Source of the DNA: Allomyces macrogynus ATCC 38327
Lineage: Eukaryota > Blastocladiomycota > Blastocladiomycetes > Blastocladiales > Blastocladiaceae
Assembly: GCA_000151295.1 (NCBI GenBank)
Contig: GG745331.1
Coordinates: 492,211-556,210 of the forward strand
Reading direction: 5' to 3'
Length of the DNA: 64,000 nucleotides
The notes below the pieces were generated by a model. The model worked only from the letters and a program-made list of their open reading frames with translations, was not told the origin of the DNA and searched no databases. The position numbers and the translations under genes are program-made. The first letter of the stretch is position 1. Each line of letters opens with the position of its first letter. Positions 33,238 through 43,060 of this stretch are shown one piece after another.

Positions 33238-34422
33238 ATCCTCGGCAAGCGCCACCTCGTCGCGCACCTCCGCCGCACGCTGCTCAACGACCGCCTCGGC
33301 CACCTGCAGCACGTTGCGACCTCCAATGACTCCATCTCGACGCCATCATCCGAGTCTCCCGATGGCACCAGATCGCCCTCCCCGTTTCCCGTCGCGATTC
33401 TCCACCCGTCCGCACCCGATGCGACGCGCGCCGCAGCACGCACGCTCCGACAACGCAGCCCAGCCAGCCTGACCTCGGCCGCATTTTTCCCGCTCACGAC
33501 TCCATTGACGAGCACCGCTCCCCCATTACGAGTCGCGATTACGGGCATTGCCTTGGTGCAAACGACCCTGACCGATGTGGTGGTCACAGTCACCGTGACC
33601 AACGACCACGGGAACGCACCTGTCGCCGACCTGTCGCTCGTCGCCACGACCCACGGCACCGCCGCCGATTCATTGGCGCACGGGCGACCCATCACAGCCA
33701 TGCGCGTGCCAACCTTGGCTGCCGGCGCCATGGCCACGCTCACGGCGCACGTCCCCGTCCTGCCCATGTGGTCCCGACCCGTGATTGCACCGCTCATTTC
33801 GCTCCGTCTTGAGTATGTCATGACAAACGACGGACATGGAGTGCCACCTCGTCGCGTCATGCAAGATCTCGGCCGTCATTGCGCCTATCCACCCAATCCC
33901 AACGCCGACGACGCAGTTGCCGACCCACGCACGAAACTCGCGCCGCACCAATTGCTGCACTCGGTGACCATAGATGTGACGCTCGCCAACATCCCGAAGG
34001 CCGTGCCGCTTACCACGGTCGTGTACGAGTTGCTGGCGCGCATCGACCCGGACGCGCTGCACCTGCAGATCGTGCCCACCGATCACGACGCATGGCGCGT
34101 CGTCTCGCGCGACTGTGGTCGCAGAGATTCATCGCTGCTCGTGGCCGACATCCGACCGAGCCCCGTTGCGCATGCGCGGCTCATCGTGGGGAGCATGTCG
34201 GCGCATACTTTAGCCAACACGGTTGCGCACTGGGTCCGCGACGGGTCGCTGCGAGTTGCCGATGGATTCGTGCGTGAGAGCGAGGGGGGTTTGCATGCCG
34301 AGAAGCGGCTTGGCGGCACGATGCTGGGGGTGTTGGATAGCGCATCTCTTCCGGACATGTACAGGGAGGTGGCAGAGCTGACGATGCAGTACAAAGAGCA
34401 GAGCGAGCGATCAATGGAATAA
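33238..34422 (+). CDS. Hypothetical protein, 5' end not resolved
   Basis: A coding-like frame starts after an acceptor-like GACGCTAG at 33237 (ILGKRHLVAHLRRTLL...) and runs about 394 residues to a stop at 34420-34422. Residues 90-200 look like an immunoglobulin-like or adaptin-ear-like beta sandwich (LTDVVVTVTVTNDHGNAPV, PTLAAGAMATLTAHVPVLP). The second half has mixed alpha/beta character (LHSVTIDVTLANIPKAVPLT, YELLARIDPDALHLQIV) and ends with a helix, MYREVAELTMQYKEQ. No family is named with confidence. The upstream exons probably fall in or beside the N block. Confidence 0.5.
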   Translation: MLGKRHLVAHLRRTLLNDRLGHLQHVATSNDSISTPSSESPDGTRSPSPFPVAILHPSAPDATRAAARTLRQRSPASLTSAAFFPLTTPLTSTAPPLRVAITGIALVQTTLTDVVVTVTVTNDHGNAPVADLSLVATTHGTAADSLAHGRPITAMRVPTLAAGAMATLTAHVPVLPMWSRPVIAPLISLRLEYVMTNDGHGVPPRRVMQDLGRHCAYPPNPNADDAVADPRTKLAPHQLLHSVTIDVTLANIPKAVPLTTVVYELLARIDPDALHLQIVPTDHDAWRVVSRDCGRRDSSLLVADIRPSPVAHARLIVGSMSAHTLANTVAHWVRDGSLRVADGFVRESEGGLHAEKRLGGTMLGVLDSASLPDMYREVAELTMQYKEQSERSME

Positions 34423-35172
34423 AGCCAGCAAAATATAATGGTGCAATTGTCTTCGATTCGGGGCGCCCGGCGTATAATGAGCGCCGCTAAAAGTTATCGA
34501 CAGGGTTTCGAACTATTGGCAAGTTCCGACTGGTGCCAGCGGTGGATCGTCACCATCAAAGACGTGTGCAGACGGGTGTTCAGTAAAATAGCAACACGGC
34601 CTGCAGACGCAGTCGTGGAGAGATGGTGATCTCAGGCGGCCTTGGTGCGCGAGCGAGGTGAGGCCGAAAGTGAGTGGCACGTGAGCAGCATCTGACGTGT
34701 TGCCAGTACGTTCACGATGCCAACACCTCGGGCGCGCAGGCAGGCCGCCGATCGTGCGGTCTGTGCTACTCGATCGAGCGCCGATCGAGACGCGAGAGAG
34801 CCTTCAACGCACCTTGCGTGCGCGACATGTGCCATGACGTCAGCGGCCGTGGGCGGGGGCGTGCGCTGACTCTGTTTTCACATGGGCACGGGGCCCACGA
34901 CCGTCGATTTTCAACGACGCGCGCGTCCGCACATGCGATACAACACGCATCAGCCATGACCATGAGCGACCAAGAACGACAGCGAGCAGCAGCATTGCGG
35001 CGGCGGCTCGCTCACGCTCACGCACGCGCCGTCTCGTCGTCTGTCCCTCCCTTCAATTCAAAGGCCGGCCGCGCTCCTCGCTCCTCGCCGACACGACCGC
35101 CGTTTCCCTGCCCCGCCCACCCACAATCCCGCCTGCCCGCCCGCCCACGGACCCCGCACTCCATCCACAAGC
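34423..35172. other. Intergenic region
   Basis: Between two plus-strand genes. I see no gene, tRNA or repeat in it. Confidence 0.55.
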
Positions 35173-36255
35173 ATGTCTGTCTCAGTCTCTGCCTCCACCA
35201 CGGCCGCGGCTGCTGCCACCGCCACTGCTGCCGCCGTCTCGACCGCACTCGTGGCTCCGTCGCCGTCCAGGCGCCGCTGGGCGCGCGAGCACCCCCTGGC
35301 CGCCGCTGCCGCCGCGCTCGCCGTGGCCGCTGCGACCGGCGCCGTCTTGCACTGGTGGCGGCAATCGAAGTCTACCGCGCGGTCCAGCGCGTCGGCCGAT
35401 GCCGCTGAAACTGATGCTGAGCCGGCCACGCCCTTATCTTCCAAGCTGCGCGTGTCCGTGACGCTGCGCAACACGGCACTGTGGTCGCCGTCGGCCGACC
35501 CGCTGCGCCCCAACTATGCCTTCATGGAGGGCGCCAAGGTCGCCCTGACGCGCGCCTTGGCCGCCGACGCGCGCATCGAGCTGCACGTCCTGGCCATGGT
35601 CGCGTCCCCGGCCGAGACCGACGCTGTCCTGCGCCTGCTTGCAACCGCCGGTTTGCTTGCGCACGTGCCGCGCGACCGCGTGCACCTGGTCCAGCTCGAG
35701 GCAGGCGCGACCCGCGGCATCTCGCCCACGCGCGGCCTGACCGCCACGGCGCGCGCCAAGATCCAGCTGCTCGAACAGATTCGCCCGCACCTGCACATTG
35801 AAGGCACGCGGTCAGCACGGTCCTTGCACGCCATGGCCGCCGTCGCTCCGGCCACCACCGTCATCTGGGTCCACCCTCGCCGCGCCACGGCACTCGCTGC
35901 GGGTCATGCCGGCGCGACGCGCATGGCACGGTCGCGCTCGCTTGACTCGACGTGCTCGTCCGACTCGGATCACACGGTCGTGCCGCCGCCGCTGCCGCTG
36001 CAACAGCAACAAGCATCCGCAGTTACGGGCCTGCTCACGCCGCCTGGGTCACCGCCCGCGATTCGGCCGACGGCGATGGACAGCAGCAGCAACTCGTCTG
36101 TCTCGGACCACGACTTGCGGCTCGCCTCGGCACTGCCGCTGCGCGACGATGACACGGTTCTGCCGCGAAACGTCGTGGTCTTGCCGTCGCTCGCGGCCGC
36201 CGTGGCGCCTCGCGGGCCCGTCGCCAACGCCGTCGCCATGGTCGCTGCGCCGTGA
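35173..36255 (+). CDS. Pex22-like peroxisomal membrane anchor
   Basis: A single exon of 360 residues. An Ala-rich membrane segment is at about residues 40-62 (LAAAAAALAVAAATGAVLHWW). A Rossmann-like domain follows (about 90-240): LRVSVTLRNTALW, RIELHVLAMVASPAETDAVL, LLATAGLLAHVPRDRVHLVQ, EQIRPHLHIEG, TTVIWVHP. The order and the helix-strand pair ending in the Pro-His-Leu-His-Ile motif match Pex22, which anchors the E2 enzyme Pex4 to peroxisomes for Pex5 recycling. The tail is Ser/Pro/Gln-rich and longer than in yeast. The identification rests on pattern, not strong sequence identity. No Pex4 is visible nearby. Confidence 0.6.
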   Translation: MSVSVSASTTAAAAATATAAAVSTALVAPSPSRRRWAREHPLAAAAAALAVAAATGAVLHWWRQSKSTARSSASADAAETDAEPATPLSSKLRVSVTLRNTALWSPSADPLRPNYAFMEGAKVALTRALAADARIELHVLAMVASPAETDAVLRLLATAGLLAHVPRDRVHLVQLEAGATRGISPTRGLTATARAKIQLLEQIRPHLHIEGTRSARSLHAMAAVAPATTVIWVHPRRATALAAGHAGATRMARSRSLDSTCSSDSDHTVVPPPLPLQQQQASAVTGLLTPPGSPPAIRPTAMDSSSNSSVSDHDLRLASALPLRDDDTVLPRNVVVLPSLAAAVAPRGPVANAVAMVAAP

Positions 36256-36876
36256 TCGCCTTATCGCCGTGCGTTGATTGATTTGATCTCGTGACGCGAA
36301 CGAGGGTGCCGCGCCCTCGTCGTAGTTTGTTCGTTCGTTCGTTCGTTTGGTTGGAGTGCTGCACCTTAGATCGCTCTCCCACGTTGGCCCGGCACGAGGA
36401 TGCGTTTACCCGCGTCGATGTGCTTTGATGGATGGAGCAGGGCTGTCGACTTGCGCGTGTGCGTGAGGTCGTGCCCTCGTCTTGTTTCTTCTCGTTTGGG
36501 ACTTGTCGTACTCACCCGAGCGTGGGAACGGCCGCTTTGTTCTTTTTGGAGAGAGAGAGAGTCGGGGGGCGCGCAGCGTTCCGCCGCCCCCAAAGCTGCT
36601 TGGACGCGTTTGGATGGAGCGAGGAGAGAGGGATTGCGCCGGCATCTATCCTTTGTGTACATAAATTCAATGACCCTCATTCCCCAAGTTCGACTCGAAG
36701 TGGTTCCTTGGCCGTCGAAACCTTACTCGAGAATCGTCAGGCCCAGTACCAAAGCTACGTAAATATTTCAAATTCGAGCAAGGCCCCCGTCGTTCCGTAC
36801 GTCAAATAGTCGTCCAACATCCCGTCCTGAAGTCTAGTCCCCCCGTTCACCGATCCGCATCTGTCAACTGCCCCAC
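36256..36876. other. Convergent 3' intergenic region
   Basis: Contains a TTCG/GTTC tetranucleotide repeat near 36327-36348 and a GAGAGA stretch near 36550. No gene is seen. Confidence 0.6.
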
Positions 36877-38167
36877 TCACGCCTTGCCGCCCACGGCCGC
36901 GACGCGGTACTGCTGCAACCGGTGCAGGTACTGCACGTAGAGCCCCATGAACACCAAAAAATAGAGCTCGAGCACGAGCCCGGCCGTCGACACGCCCACT
37001 TCCCACATGACTGTTTGCCGTACCGACGCGCCAATCGTAGCGGGCAACGACTTGTTGGCCGACCCGACGAGGACGACGGTCACGACCGACGTGGCCACCG
37101 AGTAGACAAACTGCAGCGTCTTCCAGGCCGTGAACGTGGCAAACAGCGGGAACGATTCCTGGTTGCGAGCGTACAAAAATGAAGAGGCGTCAGTTCGCTC
37201 ACCCAATCGGCAAATGGAGGGCTCCATGCGGGAGCAAAAAAGAAAAGAAAAAAAAAATGGATCACGTACTCCGTCGACACCGGCGAGCCCGAGCAGCGTC
37301 ACGATCATGTCGACCACGGCGACGCCGACATTAGCGTTGAAGAGCATCGTCACATGGCGCAACTTGGCGGCAGCCGCGAGCATGCCGTCGTTGTTCCAGG
37401 CTGTGTGCAGCAGCTGCGTGAACCCAGACGTCTGGTTGGCCTGCTTCATCGAGTACCACGCGAACCAAATGTCGTTGCACTATTGCACCACACGGACCGG
37501 TCAGGGCGCGACGCAGCAACGGAAGGCAAGCGTGGTCAATGAAAGGCATACCAAGAGCACAACGATCATGAGCACAATCGACATGGGCATGTCGACGACC
37601 AAGCAGCACTTGACGCGCGGCTTCTCGGGCGGACCGCCGGGTCCCGTCTCGTCGGCGCCCGACGGCAAGTTCACGGCCACGGCCTCGTTGGACGCGGCGG
37701 GCGTCGTCTTCAGATCGTGCTTGGACGCCTTGACCTCGGCGTGCTCGACGTGCGCGGTCACGGGCGTGACGGGCGCCGAGTGCATGACCAACCCATCGTC
37801 GTGGAGCGAGGCCGGTGCCTTGGTCGGTGCGGCGCCCGCGGGGGACGTGGGCGTCCCGACGGCCGTGGTCGTGGCGCTGATGGGCGAGACGGGGGCCGAG
37901 GCCGAAATGTGAACGGGCGTCGGGGCCGTCGAGGTCACTGGTGCTGTTGGCGCTGCCGCGGCCGCCGCCTTTTTGCTGTCCTTGTCCTTCTTGTCCTTCT
38001 TGTCCTTTTTCGAATCGTCCTTCTTGTCCTGTTTGGGCGCGTCGTCCTTGTCCTTGTCCTTCTTCTACACTCACGGCGCACGTCGGCGAGTCAGATTCGC
38101 AGCAACAGCTTGTTGGTGCCGTGATCCACGACTTGCAAGCGGGGCGCACTTTGCTAAAGACGCCCAT
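36877..38167 (-). CDS. Four-transmembrane protein of unknown function
   Basis: Exons 38167-38150, 38064-37552, 37479-37270 and 37158-36877, with introns of 85, 72 and 111 nt, give 340 residues; several introns have CTGAC branch motifs. The first exon codes only MGVFSK. A Lys/Asp-rich stretch (KKDKDKDDAPKQDKK) and a Pro/Thr/Ala-rich segment precede membrane segment 1 (MSIVLMIVVLLL region, residue about 165). Three further segments follow (VGVAVVDMIVTLLGLAG, FVYSVATSVVTVVLVG, STAGLVLELYFLVFMGLY). The charged N-terminus is probably cytoplasmic. No family is recognised. The gene is head-to-head with the SDR at 38711. Confidence 0.72.
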
Positions 38168-38710
38168 GATGGATGCGCGACGTGGACAACGGAGCGGTCA
38201 AAGATGTCGCGTGTGCCGCGTCGAGAGCGGGAAGTGCGGTGGCGAGGACGCGAACGAGTGGGGAGGAGGAGCGAGAGGCCGTCCGCCGACGAGGACGACA
38301 AGGGCGAGAGAGGGAAATGGAGGAGACGCAGCGAGCCAGCACGCAAACAAAATCAGGAACAACAGAGCCAGTTGAAGTCACTCCCCTGTTCCCCTGACAG
38401 AGCCATCGCTTGCGACGCGAGTCGCGACCCCACGGCAGGCAGGACGGCAACCCACAGCAGCCCACAGCAGCCCACAGCAGCCCACAGCAACATCACCACG
38501 GTCCACGCCCTCCGCCTCGGCCCGCCGCGACCCGGCGAACCGACGACCATGGCGCCGCTCCACGACGCGCTGCAGCGACACAACTAGGGCCGACTTGGCG
38601 CGGCGACCGATCCATACCAGTTGTAACCACGCAACAGCAACTCTCCAGCACGCACGGCGCACTCGTGCACATTGCGCTGCTCCTGGCGACACCCGACGCA
38701 TCTCGGCAAA
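38168..38710. promoter_or_regulatory. Shared divergent promoter with a 10-bp tandem repeat
   Basis: The 543 bp separate two divergent start codons. A 10-bp unit, CCCACAGCAG, is repeated four times at 38451-38490 (the last copy has one change). Whether it binds a factor is unknown. Confidence 0.5.
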
Positions 38711-40078
38711 ATGGACTCGTTCAAGGACCTCTTCGACTCGGCGACCGGCCTCCTTGACGCGGCGACCGGCCTCCTCGACAAGGCCAGGGCTGCTGGCCTC
38801 GTCGTAGACGAGCTCGACGTGCCGACGGTTACGCACGCCTTCGCCGTCACCCTTGCCGTGCTGTCGGTCGTGGCGCTCGCTGTCCTCGCCGTTGGTCTCA
38901 CCATCCGCAGTGTTCTCGACTGGCGGCGCAAAATCGCATGGCACGCGCGCCCCTGGCTCGTCGTTGTCACTGGAGGTTTGCGATCCTTGTTGCAGCTGTC
39001 GCCGTGCTCTGGACGACACGCTCACCACTCTGTCAATACGATCCCGCCCGTAGGCTGCCAAGGCGTCGGCGAATGCCTCGTCAACCAGCTGCTTCACCTG
39101 AGCCCGACCGTGCGCGTCGCCGTCATTGACCGCAACCCGGTCCCGCCCGCGTCGTGGGTTGCGCACCTCGGTGGTCGCGTGCATCTCTACGAGCTCGACC
39201 TGGCCCGTCACGACCAGATCGCGAACACGCTTGACGCCATTGTGCGAGACGCTGGCCGCGTGCCCGACTTTGTCGTCAATAACGCCGGCATGGTCCAGGG
39301 CAAGTACCTGACCGACTTGACGACGGCCGACGTCAAGCGCACGCTCGACGTAAACCTGGTCGCGCCCATGATCATGACGCGGGCCGTGCTCACAAAGTAC
39401 TGGCTCGATCGCGACGAGGGCCACATTGTCCACGTCGGGTCGGCGGCCGGGTTGACCGGGTTGGCGTGGCTGAGTACGTTACTTTGAGTCGCAATCCTTG
39501 AGCCTTGATTCCAACGCGATCTGACTCGTCGTTTTGGTTCATAGCCGACTACTGCGCATCCAAGTGGGGTCTGTACGGCTTCCACGAGTCGCTTCGGCAA
39601 GAGTTGCGGTACACGTATGTCGGCTCCTTCACCCGGTTTTGCCACTCGTACACGGCGCTCAACCTCTCGATTCCTCCATCCAGCAACATCAAAACGAGCA
39701 TCATTTGCCCGACCCACATCAACACAACGCTGTTTGCCAGCGTGAAATCGGCGTTCCCGTTCATTCTCCCGTCCTTGGAGCCCGACTATGTGGCAAGCGC
39801 GATCGTCGGCGTGTTGACAAAGAACCGCGCGCAAGACGTGTGGCTGCCAGCGTTTGTGTGGACATCGTTGATTGTGCGCGCTGTGCCGCTGTGGGTCAAC
39901 GATTTCGGACATTGGGTACGCGCTCTGCTTTCTCCACCGAGCCAGCTGGCAAGATGTTTGTTCCTTGGCTCACGAGCGGCCGCGACAGATCATGGACGCC
40001 AATGGGTTCCTGCCCGAGGCCAAGGCGCCGCAATACGGCCAGGCCGCGTATCGGCAGCGCAAGGCCAAGCAGTCCTAG
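38711..40078 (+). CDS. Short-chain dehydrogenase/reductase (RDH10 / SDR16C-like)
   Basis: Exons 38711-38975, 39054-39473, 39545-39614, 39684-39915 and 39989-40078 give 358 residues with all phases consistent. An N-terminal membrane segment (about 60-80, TLAVLSVVALAVLAVGLTI) would tether it to the ER or lipid droplets. The Rossmann motif TGGCQGVG is at 87-94, NNAG at 164-167 and the catalytic Tyr231-x3-Lys235 in DYCASKWG. IKTSIICPTHINT is the usual strand after the active site. The substrate is probably a retinoid, steroid or long-chain alcohol, as for related membrane-bound SDRs; the sequence does not decide it. Confidence 0.9.
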
Positions 40079-40542
40079 ACGTCATCGCGCACCTTGGCGC
40101 TCATGGCCCCTTCCTTCGCTCTCTACCTCAATACACCGCAAAATATCTTGGGCCGTGGTTCAGCTTCGTTTCGATAGCGAGTTAATCAGGACGAGACGCG
40201 TCGTGCAGCAGGAGCACGTGGGGCTTGCAGGTTTGACTCGACGCTTTCGGACGCACCCGACCCGCCGAGCACGACCGAGCACGACGACGCGCGTCCCATC
40301 GTGCTTTGCTGATCAGCGGCCGAAGCGGCAAACAACGCCGATCAGCGTCCTCCATCTCACCCACACCAGCGAAAAGGCCGAAAAGGCACCATGAGCATTC
40401 GCGTCGGTCCATCCCGCTTCTCTCTCCTTCAAAAGGTCGAGCACGCCGCGCTGCAACAAAGCGTACACCTTTGAACGACTCGGCTTCAACTCCTCGACTG
40501 CAACCAGCACTGCTTCAACCAACCGCGACAACCACGCCAGCC
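40079..40542. other. Intergenic, NAD kinase promoter
   Basis: No gene is seen between the SDR stop and the NAD kinase start. Confidence 0.6.
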
Positions 40543-42052
40543 ATGTTCCCGCCGCGCACCATTTTCCCAGCTCTCGGCGGGGCCCTGCGCCGTATCCTGC
40601 TGGTCCGCAAGCCGGGCGACCCGCGGACCTTGCGCGCCGCCGCCGATATGGCAACGTGGCTCCGGCGAGAGCACCCAGACACGCAAGTCTTGCTCGAACT
40701 GCCAGCAACTCGCATGCCGCCGCCGCCAGGCGTACGCACCGACGCCGACCATGCCGAGCCGAGACCGGACGGTGATGCGATGCGTAGCTTGGCGCAAACG
40801 TGCGATATGGTGTCGAGTGCGGGTGAGTACCTGATTGCTCTCTGTACGATGCTCGATTTTAAAGAACCTGCTCCTGAACGTGCTACGTTGACGTAGAGGT
40901 GCGCGAGCTCGCTAAGGACATTCATTTGGTCGTGGCGCTCGGAGGCGACGGCACCCTGCTCCACGTTTCCTCGCTGTTCCAAGGACCCGTACCGCCCGTT
41001 GCGTCGTTTTCGCTTGGCACGCTCAATTTCCTCCCGCCGTTCCGTACGCTTCTTTTCGACTTGTTTTTTGGCTTCGTTTATTCCCGGAGTCTGACCGCGC
41101 CTCTCCTTGCGAATCAGGCATTGACGAGTTCCCGGGCGTCTTGAACCGCGCCTACGACGGCGCAATCCGCGTCTCGTACCGCGACCGGCTCGTGTGCCAC
41201 GTTGTGCGGGATTCGCCGGCGTCGTTGACGTCGGCCGCGACCGTGCGGGAGTTTGTCGCGTCGCGCTCCAAGGGAGGAGACGGGGAACCTCCCGTAACGG
41301 CGGCGCAACCGCTCAAGCTGCACGTCATGAATGAAGTGCTTGTGCACCGCACGCCCGTGCCGGCCATGGCGAGCATCGATTGCCGTGTCGATGGTCAGCT
41401 CCTGACGCAGGCTATTGTACGTTGAACGATACTATTGCGGTTTTGTTTGCCGTGACGATAACTGACAATTTGGTTCTCTTTTCCCAACGGTAGGCGGACG
41501 GGTTCGTGGCAACGCTTCGAGCCAACTATTCCCGCACAAGAACCACACGCTGATATTTGCCCCTCTAGTCTCATAATTGCCACGCCGACCGGATCGACTG
41601 CGTACTCGCTCTCGGCGGGTGGCCCGCTCGTGCACCCCGAGGTCCCCGGCATTCTCCTGACGCCCATTTGCCCGCGGTCGCTCTCGTTCCGACCTGCACT
41701 GTTCCCGCAATCGAGTCTGATTTCGCTGCAGGCGACCAGTACGGGCCCACGCGCGCCGGTTTCACTCGACGTGTCGGTCGACGGCGAGCTGATTGGGCAA
41801 GTTGCGCCCAACGACGCAGTTCATGTACGTCGCTCGACTGATTCATCGATTGACAGCCGCTCTGGCAGAAACTGATTGCGCTACGACCGACAGATTCACG
41901 GCGGCGGCGAGCCCGTCCCGTACATTTCGCACGTCGAGGGCGCTGGTGGGGCCGATTGGGTGGCCAACATCAACGAGCGGCTCCGGTGGAACCAAAGCTT
42001 TATGGAGCATGGTGCTACGTCGGGCGCGACGGATCCGTCGTCGTCGTGGTAG
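40543..42052 (+). CDS. NAD kinase (ATP-NAD kinase) with an 8-nt microexon
   Basis: Exons 40543-40822, 40897-41043, 41118-41416, 41494-41501, 41569-41824 and 41894-42052 give 382 residues. It phosphorylates NAD to NADP. The GGDG nucleotide motif is at residues 109-112 ([15 protein letters not shown]) and the second motif, [14 protein letters not shown], begins at 250. [10 protein letters not shown] precedes the catalytic half, and the C-terminus [14 protein letters not shown] is typical. Exon 4 is only GCGGACGG; it completes [12 protein letters not shown], so it is needed for the conserved reading. The protein is shorter than many cytosolic NAD kinases at its N-terminus; upstream exons or a mitochondrial form cannot be excluded. 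Confidence 0.93.
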
Positions 42053-43060
42053 GCAAGGAGGGTGGGTGCGCGTGTGTGGGGGGCGGTGAAACGCAGGACG
42101 CGTGCTGCGGCCATCAAATGCGCGGCATGTTGTGGCGATGGGCAGACGGGACGAGGTGGAGAAGAGAGGAGAGGAGCCCCGCGTGGCCGTCGTGCCGTGC
42201 CGTAGCGTAGGACGGGGTGGACGCGTTGCGACGCGTCGCGTGGGCGTGTGTGCGTGGTCATTGTTCACGGCCTTGCAGGTCAGGGAGCAGAGTCACCGGT
42301 CACTCCCTCGGCATTCATGGTACGATGACCGTGCCGCGTGGGCCGCGCGCGAGGCACAGCGCGTTGGATGGCGACACGATTGTCCAAGCGGGCGAAGTGT
42401 GCTTGGTCAGCGTGGTGGGGCACGCACGCGCATTGGAGAATCAATAGACCGACAAGCTGTTGGTTGTTGACTGCGGCAGCGCGTGGTGGAGGACGTGCAC
42501 GACCGGCCAGAGGGGACAGGGGGACGTGTACCCCCCACCACGCAGCGACAACAACTGCACTAAAATTCGCGCAACGGGATGTTTCGGGGCGCCACCATGG
42601 AGCGGGTCGGCGGGCGGGCCACGCGCGGTGGTGGGAGCGTACAGACGGTGCACGCGCGGGCCGCTCATGGTCGGAAGGGACGGGACGGCAGGACGCCGTA
42701 GGGACGGCACCTCGCAACCGCGCGACGCCGCGAGCGGAAGGGACCCCTCTTCCGCCCATCATCGTCGACAAGAACGGTAACGCGTGGCTGACCTGCTCGC
42801 GCGCCCAGCAGATAAATAAAGGAGGCAGCGCCAAGAGTGCAATTTGGTCGACCAGCAAGGCGTGATCGTAACAGCAATCAACTCTCCCTCCCCGCTGCTG
42901 CTCCACTCTCGTGGGTGCCGAACCTGCTGGCGGCCGCTGTACCGCTCCACCGTGCTCGCGACTTGCTGCATTCTCCTGCGCGTCTGCCGTGGCCTATTTC
43001 AACGTTGCAAGCAGCCGCGACAAGGACCAATTTGGATCGCAACCCCCGTCCAGCCGAACC
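42053..43060. other. Intergenic region
   Basis: About 1 kb. Frames on both strands are inconsistent and Arg-rich. No gene is supported. Confidence 0.55.

Noticed and set aside
34438..34630. Possible tRNA or small RNA, because of TTCGAAC
   Set aside because: No acceptor stem or cloverleaf arms could be paired around it.
37331..38167. Continuous minus-strand frame of 278 residues starting MGVFSKVRPACK
   Set aside because: After the first six codons it is Arg/Gly/Gln-rich; splicing at GTGCGC to AAGAAGGAC gives a phase-consistent gene with membrane segments.
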